This document shows, one piece after another, positions 1 through 8,021 of a stretch of 22,510 nucleotides of DNA; the stretch's first letter is position 1, and each line of letters opens with the position of its first letter. A program made the translations under genes and the position numbers. The notes beneath the pieces were generated by a model. The model saw only the letters and a program-made list of their open reading frames with translations, made no database searches and was not told the origin of the DNA. The DNA is from an uncultured Bacteroidota bacterium (GTDB lineage Bacteria; Bacteroidota; Bacteroidia; Flavobacteriales; Flavobacteriaceae), in NCBI GenBank assembly GCA_902517365.1, contig CABYCA010000009.1, positions 1 through 22,510 of the forward strand. Direction: 5' to 3'.

Positions 1-331
1 TATATAATTCTTCTCTTACTTCATTTGGGAGTGTATCTAAATCTCCAATTGCATTGAGTTTTATATTGTTTTTGAACATATCTTCGAATTCATCTTTAAG
101 AGTTTGAACTAAAAGTCCCATTAAAGTATCTACTTCATTTCTTGGTCTATCCCAATTTTCTACAGAAAATGTAAATAATGTTAGATATTTAATATTAAAC
201 TTACTAGCAGCTTCAACAATTTTTCTTACTGCTGTAACTCCATTTTGGTGTCCAAATATTCTAGGCATACCTTTCTGTTCAGCCCATCTACCATTACCGT
301 CCATTATTATAGCTATATGCTCAGGAATCAT
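1..331 (-). CDS. uppS: Isoprenyl transferase (undecaprenyl diphosphate synthase), C-terminus cut by window edge
   Basis: Cis-prenyltransferase that condenses isopentenyl diphosphate units onto farnesyl diphosphate to build the C55 undecaprenyl carrier used in peptidoglycan and surface-polysaccharide assembly at the cytoplasmic membrane. About 110 N-terminal residues are visible, under half of the usual ~245. The family signature MDGNGRW lies at residues 10-16, with D11 as the expected catalytic aspartate, followed by the substrate-wall motif FTFSVENW near residues 54-61. The ATG is at 329-331, only 2 bp after the nadK stop, so the gene is probably co-transcribed with nadK and translated from the same message. 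In many Flavobacteria another small gene sits between nadK and uppS; here there is none. The identification is secure; the only limitation is truncation by the window. Confidence 0.95.
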   Translation of the reverse strand, partial: MIPEHIAIIMDGNGRWAEQKGMPRIFGHQNGVTAVRKIVEAASKFNIKYLTLFTFSVENWDRPRNEVDTLMGLLVQTLKDEFEDMFKNNIKLNAIGDLDTLPNEVREELY

Positions 332-333
332 TG

Positions 334-1221
334 TTAATTATTAATATTTTTGTTTCTCATATCTTGACCCCAGAATAATTTTTCCCTAAGCCTTTTATAG
401 AAATTATCATCATCAAATTTAATTGTTTTAATAGTAAAATCTGCTTTTGAAATTTCAATTTGATTTGAGGAACTTATAGAGTACATTCTTGAGTCAACTG
501 AAAGGTTTATTTCATTTTCTCCTTCAATATCTATTTTTATATTTGAATTATCAGGAATCACTAATGATCTCATATTAATATTATGAGGTGCTATAGGATT
601 TAATAATATTACATTTGATTCTGGAGATACTATTGAGCCCCCATTACTTAGAGAATATCCTGTAGATCCAGTTGGTGTTGAAACTATTAAGCCATCAGAC
701 CAATAATTTGTTAGATAATTATCATTGATTTTACATGAAATATTTAAAAGAGAAGTAGTGTCCTTCCTTTGAATAGTTATCTCATTTAGGGCATAAGGAT
801 AATTAGCAAAAGTATTATTTGAAGAGCCCAAATTAACTTTAAGTATAGTTCTTTTAATGACAGTGTACTCTTTATTTTTGATATGTGATATTGCATCACT
901 TATACTTTCTTTCTGTATACTAGTCAAGAACCCTAGTCTGCCCGTGTTAACTCCCAAAATTGGTATGTTCGAATCTTTAACATAAGTTATAGATCTTAAA
1001 ATTGTTCCATCACCACCTATAGCAAAAACAAAGTCAGTATCACTATCTATTGGTTTATTTGAATCAAAAAAAATAAAATTGTCTTTTTTACTTTCATCTA
1101 GATCATTTTTGACTTTAGAATCTATAATAAGTTGATTATTCTCAGAAATAAGATCAATTATTCCTTTACAACAATCAATTGAAGATTTGTTTTGAAATGC
1201 AATGTATAATGCAATTTTCAT
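334..1221 (-). CDS. nadK: NAD kinase
   Basis: ATP- (or polyphosphate-) dependent phosphorylation of NAD+ to NADP+, a cytosolic housekeeping step. The protein is 295 aa, normal for the family. GGDGT at residues 69-73 is the nucleotide-binding and catalytic motif, NE at 146-147 contacts NAD, and GSTGYS at 185-190 is the conserved glycine-rich loop of the C-terminal beta domain. I start the gene at the ATG at 1219-1221; an in-frame TTG 15 bp further upstream would add five residues but would lie in the promoter element. A TAnnTTTG element ends only 4 bp before this ATG, so the message may be nearly leaderless. It is the first gene of an operon with uppS and is divergent from pdxJ. Confidence 0.95.
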   Translation of the reverse strand: MKIALYIAFQNKSSIDCCKGIIDLISENNQLIIDSKVKNDLDESKKDNFIFFDSNKPIDSDTDFVFAIGGDGTILRSITYVKDSNIPILGVNTGRLGFLTSIQKESISDAISHIKNKEYTVIKRTILKVNLGSSNNTFANYPYALNEITIQRKDTTSLLNISCKINDNYLTNYWSDGLIVSTPTGSTGYSLSNGGSIVSPESNVILLNPIAPHNINMRSLVIPDNSNIKIDIEGENEINLSVDSRMYSISSSNQIEISKADFTIKTIKFDDDNFYKRLREKLFWGQDMRNKNINN

Positions 1222-1225
1222 ATCG

Positions 1226-1233
1226 CAAAAATA
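1226..1233 (-). promoter_or_regulatory. Bacteroidota-type -7 element for nadK-uppS
   Basis: TATTTTTG on the minus strand matches the Bacteroidota -7 consensus TAnnTTTG exactly. The final G is 4 bp from the nadK ATG, so the predicted transcription start falls at or next to the start codon. I see no convincing -33 TTTG at the proper distance. Assigned by motif and position only. Confidence 0.5.
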
Positions 1234-1258
1234 CAATTTTTAAAACTTTATTAAGTAC

Positions 1259-1266
1259 TATATTTG
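1259..1266 (+). promoter_or_regulatory. Bacteroidota-type -7 element for the pdxJ operon
   Basis: TATATTTG on the plus strand matches TAnnTTTG and lies 21 bp before the pdxJ ATG. It faces away from the nadK element 25 bp to the left, so the 66-bp gap is a compact bidirectional promoter. A run of four T at 1237-1240 sits near the expected -33 position but lacks the final G. Confidence 0.5.
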
Positions 1267-1287
1267 CAATTAAGTTTTAAGTAAAAA

Positions 1288-2001
1288 ATGACAATACTGA
1301 GTGTTAATATTAATAAAGTCGCTACTTTGAGAAATGCTCGAGGTGAAAACAATCCTAATCTATTGACTACTGCTTTGGATATTGTAAAATTTGGTGCCCA
1401 AGGTATTACAATTCACCCAAGACCAGATGAAAGGCATATCAAATATAAGGATGCAATAGATTTAAAAAAAAATATATCCTGCGAGTTAAATATTGAAGGA
1501 AATCCTATTAAAAAATTCGTTGATTTAGTTAATGAAGTTAAACCAGCACAAGTAACTTTAGTCCCAGACTCAGAAGATGCAATTACTTCAAATTCAGGAT
1601 GGGATACTGTAAATAATTATTCATTTTTAAAGGACATAGTGGATGATTTTAAATCAAATTCAATTAGAGTTTCAATTTTTATTGATCCAGATATTAAGAT
1701 GCTTGAAGGAGCCAAAAAAATAAATGCAGATAGAATAGAATTATTTACAGGCCCATATGCAAAAAAATTTTCAAATGATAGATATAGAGCTGTAAAGCAA
1801 TATGTGAAATGCTCTGAGGTAGCAAATGATATTGATATAGAAATCAATGCAGGCCATGATCTTAATCAAAATAATCTGAAGTTCTTCTGTCAATCTGTTA
1901 ATAACATAAAAGAGGTGTCAATTGGTCATGCTTTAGTTATTGAGTCTCTATACAATGGTTTAGAATCAACAATCAAATCCTACTTGCAAATACTTAAATG
2001 A
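1288..2001 (+). CDS. pdxJ: Pyridoxine 5'-phosphate synthase
   Basis: Condenses 3-amino-2-oxopropyl phosphate with 1-deoxyxylulose 5-phosphate to give pyridoxine 5'-phosphate, the last ring-closing step of the DXP-dependent vitamin B6 pathway; a cytosolic TIM barrel. The 237 aa length is normal. The N-terminal strand carries the substrate-binding N and R residues (VNINKVATLRNARG, residues 6-19). The catalytic set is visible: H43 in TIHPRPDERHI, E70 in LNIE, and H190 in NAGH, with a further conserved GH at 213-214. The segment TSNSGWD (100-106) is of the type I associate with Bacteroidota PdxJ. ATG start at 1288 after an A-rich leader. The stop overlaps the next gene's ATG as ATGA, indicating translational coupling. 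Confidence 0.96.
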   Translation: MTILSVNINKVATLRNARGENNPNLLTTALDIVKFGAQGITIHPRPDERHIKYKDAIDLKKNISCELNIEGNPIKKFVDLVNEVKPAQVTLVPDSEDAITSNSGWDTVNNYSFLKDIVDDFKSNSIRVSIFIDPDIKMLEGAKKINADRIELFTGPYAKKFSNDRYRAVKQYVKCSEVANDIDIEINAGHDLNQNNLKFFCQSVNNIKEVSIGHALVIESLYNGLESTIKSYLQILK

Positions 2002-2768
2002 AAATCCTTCATTCAAATCTAATTGGAGACTCAGACAGGCATCTATTTATAATTCATGGATTTTTAGGTATGGGAGATAATTGGAAATCTCATGCAAAAA
2101 AAATTGCTGAGAATAATTATACTGTTCATTTGATTGATTTAAGAAATCATGGAAGAAGTTTTTGGGATAATAAATTCTCATTTGATATTATGGTTGATGA
2201 TATTCAAAACTATGCTCTTTTCCATAAAATCGAAAAATTTAGCTTGCTTGGCCACTCAATGGGAGGAAATGTAAGTATGCTTTTTGCTCAAAAACTTCCT
2301 GATATATTAGAAAAAATAATTATAGTAGATATTATACCAAAAAAATACAAACAACATCATCAGAATATCATGGATAGTTTAAAATCGATAGATTTTAAGA
2401 TTAAAAAATCTAGAAAAGAAGTAGATGATCATATGTCTAATTATATTGAGGATGAAAGAGTTAGGCAGTTTTTGTTGAAAAATTTATATTGGATAGATAA
2501 AGAGAGCCTGGGACTTAAAATCAATATTGATGTTTTGTATGAGTTTAAAGATAAGTTGTCTCTTGAGCTTGAAGATAATTTAAATTATCACAAACCAACA
2601 ATGTTTCTATATGGTGACTCTTCTCCTTATGTAGAAAACTCTGATTTACCATTAATTAAATCATATTTTTCTAATATTGAGATTATTAAAGTCCCCCAGG
2701 CTGGTCACTGGGTCCATGCAGATAACCCTTCTTTTTTCTTGGATAGAGTAATTAATTTTCTAAATTGA
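1998..2768 (+). CDS. Alpha/beta hydrolase (YbfF-like esterase)
   Basis: Predicted cytosolic esterase or thioesterase of the alpha/beta hydrolase fold, 256 aa, with no signal peptide. Visible elements: the oxyanion-hole segment HGFLGMGDNW (20-29), the nucleophile elbow GHSMGG with S87, an acidic residue D207 in YGDSSPY, and the catalytic H237 in AGHWVHADNP. The conserved segment DLRNHGRS (47-54) is typical of the YbfF/BioH-like branch. Substrate is not predictable from sequence. The start codon overlaps the pdxJ stop by 4 bp and the GNAT gene follows after 3 bp, so it is the middle gene of a three-gene operon. The placement with pdxJ does not by itself indicate a role in vitamin B6 metabolism. 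Confidence 0.9.
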   Translation: MKILHSNLIGDSDRHLFIIHGFLGMGDNWKSHAKKIAENNYTVHLIDLRNHGRSFWDNKFSFDIMVDDIQNYALFHKIEKFSLLGHSMGGNVSMLFAQKLPDILEKIIIVDIIPKKYKQHHQNIMDSLKSIDFKIKKSRKEVDDHMSNYIEDERVRQFLLKNLYWIDKESLGLKINIDVLYEFKDKLSLELEDNLNYHKPTMFLYGDSSPYVENSDLPLIKSYFSNIEIIKVPQAGHWVHADNPSFFLDRVINFLN

Positions 2769-2771
2769 ATT

Positions 2772-3257
2772 ATGGAAATTCCCAAAATTAGAAAAGCAAA
2801 CGCCTCAGATGTTAAAGATATAATTAGGTTACTAGTTGAGCTAGCAGTTTATGAAAAAGAACCTAATGCTGTTAAAGTTACAGAAGAGGAATTAATTAGA
2901 GATGGTTTTGGTTCTAATCCAAGATATGCATGTCTTTTAGCAGAATTTAATTCTGAGGTCGTAGGCTTAGCATTTTTCACTCCTAGATACTCAACATGGG
3001 TTGGAGACACTCTTCATTTAGAGGATTTAGTTGTGACAGAAAAAATGAGAGGAAAAGGCATAGGAACATTACTATACAGAGAGTTTTTGATGGAGGCAAA
3101 GCAAAGGGGGGTAAATAGAGTTGAATGGTCAGTTTTAGATTGGAATAAAACGGCTATTGATTTTTATAAGAAAAGTGGTGCAATAGTTGATGGTCTAAAA
3201 CAATGGAAAATTGTTAGAATGGACAAACAAATAATTGAGAAATACCTTTCAACATAA
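2772..3257 (+). CDS. GNAT N-acetyltransferase, spermidine/spermine acetyltransferase-like
   Basis: Acetyl-CoA-dependent N-acetyltransferase of 161 aa, the single-domain size typical of GNAT proteins. The pattern across its length resembles the diamine (spermidine/spermine) acetyltransferase branch: ELAVYEK at 23-29, EEELIRDGFG at 38-47, LEDLVV at 83-88, the acetyl-CoA pyrophosphate loop RGKGIG at 93-98, and the W-N...FY segment at 124-132 (DWNKTAIDFYKKSGA). Likely substrates are polyamines or small amines, an inference from similarity remembered rather than computed. It is the last gene of the pdxJ operon, 3 bp after the hydrolase. Its last 9 bp overlap the end of the convergent arsC gene. 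Confidence 0.88.
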   Translation: MEIPKIRKANASDVKDIIRLLVELAVYEKEPNAVKVTEEELIRDGFGSNPRYACLLAEFNSEVVGLAFFTPRYSTWVGDTLHLEDLVVTEKMRGKGIGTLLYREFLMEAKQRGVNRVEWSVLDWNKTAIDFYKKSGAIVDGLKQWKIVRMDKQIIEKYLST

Positions 3258-3659
3258 CTTACCTTTGATAAAGTCAATAATAAAAATCTTTATCTGATCA
3301 CGGACTTCAATGAACTCAGCTCCATAAAGACCATTATTTAATTTAGAAGGATCTTTAAAATCTTTATGAATTTTTTTAGCATTATTATCTATAAAAATGG
3401 GGCAAGTTTCCTTTGCATTATCACAAACAGTAATTGTAAAATCAAATTGTTTATTAATGTATTCGTCAACAAGATTAGATTTATAATTTGATATATCTAT
3501 TCCTATTTCAGCCATGCATTTTACAGCATTTTTATTTAATCCATGTTTTTCAACACCTGCACTAAATACTGATATTGAATTATCTGTAAGTTGATCTAGA
3601 AAACCATGAGCAATTTGGCTTCTACATGAATTACCAGTACAAAGAATAAGTATATTCAT
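3249..3659 (-). CDS. arsC: Thioredoxin-coupled arsenate reductase / low-molecular-weight phosphatase family
   Basis: Predicted reduction of arsenate to arsenite by a low-molecular-weight tyrosine-phosphatase fold. The protein is 136 aa. The phosphate-binding P-loop is CTGNSCRS with nucleophile C7 and R13; the general acid aspartate is D103 in FKDPS. The two further cysteines used in the disulfide relay are present at C79 and C86 (TVCDNAKETC). The spacing C7-C79-C86 is the same as C10-C82-C89 of the Staphylococcus aureus plasmid enzyme, which argues for ArsC over a plain phosphatase. The ATG shares one base with the mgtE stop (TAATG), so it is the last gene of the long prs-to-arsC run. No arsR, arsB or acr3 is visible nearby. 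Confidence 0.87.
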   Translation of the reverse strand: MNILILCTGNSCRSQIAHGFLDQLTDNSISVFSAGVEKHGLNKNAVKCMAEIGIDISNYKSNLVDEYINKQFDFTITVCDNAKETCPIFIDNNAKKIHKDFKDPSKLNNGLYGAEFIEVRDQIKIFIIDFIKGKLC

Positions 3660-5017
3660 TAAAACCCTAATGAAAGTTTAGCTATGTAGAAAAATAAGAA
3701 AATACCAAATATATCATTTGCTGTGGTAATGAAAGGACCAGTAGCAATAGCAGGATCAATTCCTTGTTTATCAAGTATTATAGGTACAAAGGTCCCAACT
3801 AATGCAGCTATTATTATTACTCCCATCATAGAACCAGCAATTGTAAGACTCATTAGAAGATCTTGATTTACGACCTGACCAAAAATAACTAAAATTATTG
3901 CTAATGCTAAACCATTAATTAGACTTAAACCTACTTCTTTTAAAAGTCTTGATAGAAGAGAACCCTTAACTAAATCATTAGCTAAACCCTGGACAATTAT
4001 TGCAGAAGATTGGACACCAACATTTCCAGCCATAGCTGCAATAAGTGGTGTGTAAAAGAATAGGTTCCTAAGATTTGGTTGATTCATAATCTGCTCAAAA
4101 TCTTTCAATATAAATACACTTCCAAGACCACCTAATAATCCTAAGAATAACCATGGCAATCTAGCCTTTGTCAATTGAAAAATAGAATCATTAACTTCCA
4201 CCTCTGATGATATACCAGCAGCCAATTGATAATCTTTATCTGCTTCGTCTTTAATTAAATCAACTATATCATCAATTGTAATCCGTCCTAGTAAAGTTTT
4301 CCTTTTGTTAATAACAGGAATAGCTTCAAGATCATATTTTGACATTATCTTAGCAACTTCTTCTCCATCCTGGTCAGCAGTAACATAATCCACTTTAGGT
4401 ATAAATATATCTTTAACTTTAGATCTTGACTTAGCTGTAACTACATCTTTTAGAGAAAGCCTCCCTTTTAGTTTATTTTTTGAATCTACTACATATATGG
4501 AGTGAACTCTAGTAACGTTTTTGGCTTGTTTTCTTATTTCGTCTAGACAATTTGAAATACTTAAATTCTCATTTACCTTGACAAGTTCTTTGGCCATTAA
4601 ACCCCCTGCAGTATCCTCTTCGTACTTTAATAATTCCTTAATATCATCTGTTAATTCAGAATCTTTTATTTGTGAGAATACTCTTTGTTGTCTTTCCTCT
4701 GGTAACTCTGATATAACATCAGTTGCATCATCTGTGTCTAATTCTTCAATTTTTTCTGCAATTTCCTTCTCAGAAAGATTCTCCAATATTATCTCTCTCA
4801 AATCCTCGTCAATTTCGGCTAATGCATCAGCAATTTTTTCTTTGTCAAATATTTTAACAAGAAATATTACTTCATTAATTTCTAGTGATTCAAAAATCTC
4901 AGCAAGATCAGCGTAGTGAAGTTCCTCAAGATTCATGATAAGTTTATCCTTATCATCATTGCTAATAAGTCTTTTAATCTTATTAATTAATTCATCATTG
5001 ACTTTAAATTGTCTCAT
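3659..5017 (-). CDS. mgtE: Magnesium transporter MgtE
   Basis: Mg2+-gated Mg2+ channel/transporter of the inner membrane, 452 aa, full length. Order of domains: an acidic, helical MgtE N-domain (about 20-125), two CBS domains (about 140-200 and 205-258) that sense Mg2+, a linker helix, then about five membrane segments from 287 to 450. Family motifs in the pore region include MAGNVGVQSS (329-338) and ATGPFITTANDIFG (425-438); D435 corresponds to the conserved pore aspartate. ATG at 5015-5017. The start lies within the end of rsmA (14-bp overlap) and the stop touches the arsC start, so translation is probably coupled on both sides. No riboswitch-like leader is possible given the overlap. Confidence 0.95.
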   Translation of the reverse strand: MRQFKVNDELINKIKRLISNDDKDKLIMNLEELHYADLAEIFESLEINEVIFLVKIFDKEKIADALAEIDEDLREIILENLSEKEIAEKIEELDTDDATDVISELPEERQQRVFSQIKDSELTDDIKELLKYEEDTAGGLMAKELVKVNENLSISNCLDEIRKQAKNVTRVHSIYVVDSKNKLKGRLSLKDVVTAKSRSKVKDIFIPKVDYVTADQDGEEVAKIMSKYDLEAIPVINKRKTLLGRITIDDIVDLIKDEADKDYQLAAGISSEVEVNDSIFQLTKARLPWLFLGLLGGLGSVFILKDFEQIMNQPNLRNLFFYTPLIAAMAGNVGVQSSAIIVQGLANDLVKGSLLSRLLKEVGLSLINGLALAIILVIFGQVVNQDLLMSLTIAGSMMGVIIIAALVGTFVPIILDKQGIDPAIATGPFITTANDIFGIFLFFYIAKLSLGF

Positions 5018-5789
5018 TACTTATTTTTTTAGTTAATTTGACAAATTCTTCAATAGTAAGTTGCTCGGGCCTTAACTCAAATATACTATCTTCTAATATA
5101 TTTTCTTGTATATCAAGTATCTTTAGAGAATTTTTTATTTTTTTTCTTCTTTGCTGAAAACTCAATTTAATTACTTTGTCTAATAGACTTAAATCACAAT
5201 CAATAGTCAAATTCTCTTTTCTAGTCAGTGAAATTACTGCCGAGTCTACTTTAGGTTTAGGGAAGAAAACATTTGGCGATACATTAAATAAAATTTTAGT
5301 GTCATAAAATAGCTGTGTTTTTACAGATAATATTCCATATTGTTTGCAATTGTTTTTACTGATTATCCTTTCAGCAACCTCTTTTTGGAACATACCAATA
5401 AGCCCTCTAACAGATTTATAACTGTCAATTGATTTAAATAATATTTGAGATGAAATATTATATGGAAAGTTTCCAATAATTAATATTTCTTTTTGCGATG
5501 GGTAAGATGATCCCATATCAAATTTTAAGAAATCTGCTTCAATTATATTTAGCTTCTCTCTCTGAAACTGACTATTAAGAAATTTAACTGATTCTTTATC
5601 TACCTCAATTAAAGTAAGCATATCTTTAATATGAAGTAAATGCTTTGTAAGAGCTCCTTTTCCGGGGCCAACTTCAATAACCTTTTTAAATTTTTTAAAA
5701 TTAATAGCCTCGACTATTTTTTTTGAAATATTATCATCAATTAGAAAGTGTTGACCCAGGAATTTTTTTGGATTAACATCTCTCTGCAT
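5004..5789 (-). CDS. rsmA: 16S rRNA dimethyladenosine transferase (KsgA)
   Basis: S-adenosylmethionine-dependent dimethylation of the two adjacent adenosines in the 3' terminal hairpin (helix 45) of 16S rRNA during small-subunit maturation. It is 261 aa, normal for the family. The N-terminal KKFLGQHFL (8-16) is diagnostic. The SAM motif I reads EVGPGKG (39-45), with acidic ribose contact E62 and adenine-contact region EAD near 84-86, and the catalytic motif IV is NFPY (107-110) followed by NISS. The gene starts with ATG at 5787-5789, 3 bp after the serS stop, and its last 14 bp overlap mgtE. This ksgA-mgtE neighbourhood is one I associate with Flavobacteria. Confidence 0.96.
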   Translation of the reverse strand: MQRDVNPKKFLGQHFLIDDNISKKIVEAINFKKFKKVIEVGPGKGALTKHLLHIKDMLTLIEVDKESVKFLNSQFQREKLNIIEADFLKFDMGSSYPSQKEILIIGNFPYNISSQILFKSIDSYKSVRGLIGMFQKEVAERIISKNNCKQYGILSVKTQLFYDTKILFNVSPNVFFPKPKVDSAVISLTRKENLTIDCDLSLLDKVIKLSFQQRRKKIKNSLKILDIQENILEDSIFELRPEQLTIEEFVKLTKKISNETI

Positions 5790-5792
5790 AAT

Positions 5793-7067
5793 CTAATTGA
5801 TTAAATCAAATCCAGTATATGGAATTAATGCTTTAGGAATTTGAATCCCTTCATTGGTTTGGTTATTCTCAATAAGTCCTGCCATAACCCTTGGAAGAGC
5901 TAAAGAGCTTCCATTTAGAGTATGTAATAATTGGTTTTTACCCTCTTTATTTTTAAACTTAAGATTCAAACGGTTTGATTGGTATGACTTAAAGTTTGAT
6001 ACTGAGCTTATCTCTAACCATTTCTTTTGTCCTTTAGAAAATATTTCAAAATCATATGTTATGGATGATGTAAATCCAAGATCTCCTGCACACAAATTAA
6101 GAATTCTGAAATCTACCTTAAGTTCACCCAAAATTTCTTTTACATGCTCTTTCATATTAAGTAAAGCTTGACTTGAATTATCAGGATGTTCAAGCCTTAC
6201 TATTTCAACTTTATCAAATTGATGAAGTCTATTTAGGCCTCTTACTTCTGATCCATAGCTTCCAGCTTCTCTTCTGAAACAAGGAGTATATCCTGTTAGG
6301 AGAATTGGTATTTCATCTTCAGATAAAATTTTGTCTCTGTAAATATTTGTAAGTGGTACTTCGGCAGTTGGAATTAAATAAAAGTTATCCTCATTTACAT
6401 GATACATTTGACCATCTTTATCTGGTAATTGTCCTGTAGCAAAAGCTGAATCAGAGTTTACTATATGAGGAACTTGGAATTCAGTATATCCTGCAGATGT
6501 ATTTTTATCTAAAAAATAGTTAATAAGTCCTCTTTGAAGTTTAGCCCCTTTACCCTTATATACAGGAAAGCCAGATCCGGTAATCTTACTTCCAAGTTCA
6601 AAATCAATTATATCATACTCTTTTGCAAGATCCCAATGTGTTTTTAGACTTTCATCGGATTCTATTTTTTCATTACTTCTATAAACTTCAATATTGTCAC
6701 CAAAAGTCAAGCCTTCAGGGACTTTTTTATCTGGAAGATTTGGAATAGATGTTAATAATTCAAAAATCTCTGATTTTGTTTTTTCAAGTTCATCAGACAG
6801 AGCTTTAGATTTTAACTTTAAATCACTTGATTTTTCTTTCATAACAGAAACACTATCATCATTATTTCCAGATTTAAATATTTCTGAAATTTTCTTTGAA
6901 ATATTATTTGACTCAAATAAACTTTGATCCAATTCTTGTTGAATTTTTTTTCGAGAAAGGTTAAGATCAATAATCTTTTCAATTATTTTAAGATCCTTAA
7001 AACCTCGTTTTTTTAAACCTATGAGTGTCTCCTTTTTATTGTTAGAAATTATATCAATTGAAAGCAT
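5793..7067 (-). CDS. serS: Seryl-tRNA synthetase
   Basis: Class II aminoacyl-tRNA synthetase that charges tRNA-Ser (and selenocysteine tRNA where present). The 424 aa length is standard. Residues about 25-108 form the charged, helical coiled-coil arm that reads the long variable arm of tRNA-Ser. Catalytic-domain signatures are TAEVPL (234-239), class II motif 2 FRREAGSYG (264-272) and motif 3 NGSSLALPR (385-393). The ATG at 7065-7067 is the first in-frame start that keeps the normal N-terminal strand. It lies 27 bp after the ribF stop and 3 bp before rsmA, inside the long housekeeping run. Confidence 0.97.
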   Translation of the reverse strand: MLSIDIISNNKKETLIGLKKRGFKDLKIIEKIIDLNLSRKKIQQELDQSLFESNNISKKISEIFKSGNNDDSVSVMKEKSSDLKLKSKALSDELEKTKSEIFELLTSIPNLPDKKVPEGLTFGDNIEVYRSNEKIESDESLKTHWDLAKEYDIIDFELGSKITGSGFPVYKGKGAKLQRGLINYFLDKNTSAGYTEFQVPHIVNSDSAFATGQLPDKDGQMYHVNEDNFYLIPTAEVPLTNIYRDKILSEDEIPILLTGYTPCFRREAGSYGSEVRGLNRLHQFDKVEIVRLEHPDNSSQALLNMKEHVKEILGELKVDFRILNLCAGDLGFTSSITYDFEIFSKGQKKWLEISSVSNFKSYQSNRLNLKFKNKEGKNQLLHTLNGSSLALPRVMAGLIENNQTNEGIQIPKALIPYTGFDLIN

Positions 7068-7094
7068 AGGTTATTTTGAAATCAAAGATAAAAC

Positions 7095-8021
7095 TTATTT
7101 GTTTATTAATTTTAGGCAATGTTCTTCATCTTTTGCTAATTGGGCTTTTAATGCTTCAATTGAAGAAAACTTTTTCTCGTTTCTTATTTTAACAACAACA
7201 TCAACACTAATTACTTTACCATAGATGTCTCTATCAAAGTTAAACAGGTTTACTTCGATAGACTTCTCTTTAGTTCCAATAGTTGGTCGGTGACCTATAT
7301 TCATCATACCATTGTATAATCTATTATCAATTGTTGTTATAATATAGTATACACCATCTTTTGGAATAATTTTATAGTTTTCTTCAATTAATATATTAGC
7401 AGTAGGATAATCTATTTGCTTGCCCAGTCCGTCACCTTTGACAACTTTGCCAGTTAAGCTAAAAAATCTTCCTAAATATTTTTTTGTTGTTTCCAAGTCA
7501 CCTTGATTAATTGAGTTTCTAATCTTTGAAGAACTAATAGCAATTTTTTCTATTTCTTGCGCATCAATTTCATCAACTTTAAAATCAAATTCACTTGAGT
7601 ATTCTCTAAGATCAGAAACTGATGCTTCACGACCTTTGCCAAACCTGTGATCATATCCTATAATAATATGTTTTAGTTTAAGCTTCTCTACTAGGTACTC
7701 GTTTATAAATTGATCAGCAGATAACAACGAAAATTTTTTATCAAATGGATGAATTATGAGATGATCAATTCCAATCTTTTCTAGATGATTTATTTTTTCA
7801 CCCAAGGTATCTATCATTTTTATATCATTAAACTTGTTTAAAATAATTCTTGGATGAGGGAAAAATGTTAAAACTACAGATGATAAATTACTTTGTTTTG
7901 ATGCATTTATAACTTTATTCAAAATTTTTTGATGACCTTTATGAATACCATCAAATGTCCCAATAGTTAAAACAGAACTTTTCGGTTCATTATATTCATC
8001 AATACTTTTATAAATTTTCAT
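7095..8021 (-). CDS. ribF: Bifunctional riboflavin kinase / FMN adenylyltransferase
   Basis: Phosphorylates riboflavin to FMN and adenylylates FMN to FAD. It is 308 aa and has both modules. The N-terminal nucleotidyltransferase shows GTFDGIHKGH (21-30), FFPHPR (53-58) and ISSSKIR (162-168). The C-terminal kinase, about 183-308, has the PTAN motif at 206-209 after GKQIDY, a DGVYY segment and the acidic catalytic residue E256 in SIEVNLFNFD. The gene begins with ATG at 8019-8021, overlapping the last 14 bp of pth. The FAD it makes would serve the flavoproteins in this window (photolyase homologue, acyl-CoA dehydrogenase), but this is ordinary housekeeping supply, not evidence of linkage. Confidence 0.96.
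   Translation of the reverse strand: MKIYKSIDEYNEPKSSVLTIGTFDGIHKGHQKILNKVINASKQSNLSSVVLTFFPHPRIILNKFNDIKMIDTLGEKINHLEKIGIDHLIIHPFDKKFSLLSADQFINEYLVEKLKLKHIIIGYDHRFGKGREASVSDLREYSSEFDFKVDEIDAQEIEKIAISSSKIRNSINQGDLETTKKYLGRFFSLTGKVVKGDGLGKQIDYPTANILIEENYKIIPKDGVYYIITTIDNRLYNGMMNIGHRPTIGTKEKSIEVNLFNFDRDIYGKVISVDVVVKIRNEKKFSSIEALKAQLAKDEEHCLKLINK

Noticed and set aside
4521..4916. A 131-codon plus-strand frame opposite mgtE
   Set aside because: Ser/Ile-rich antisense of the acidic MgtE N-domain, with no recognisable domain or promoter.
7021..7224. Plus-strand frame spanning the serS-ribF junction
   Set aside because: Antisense to the serS start and ribF end; hydrophobic character comes from AT-rich codons. 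No initiation signal or homology seen.
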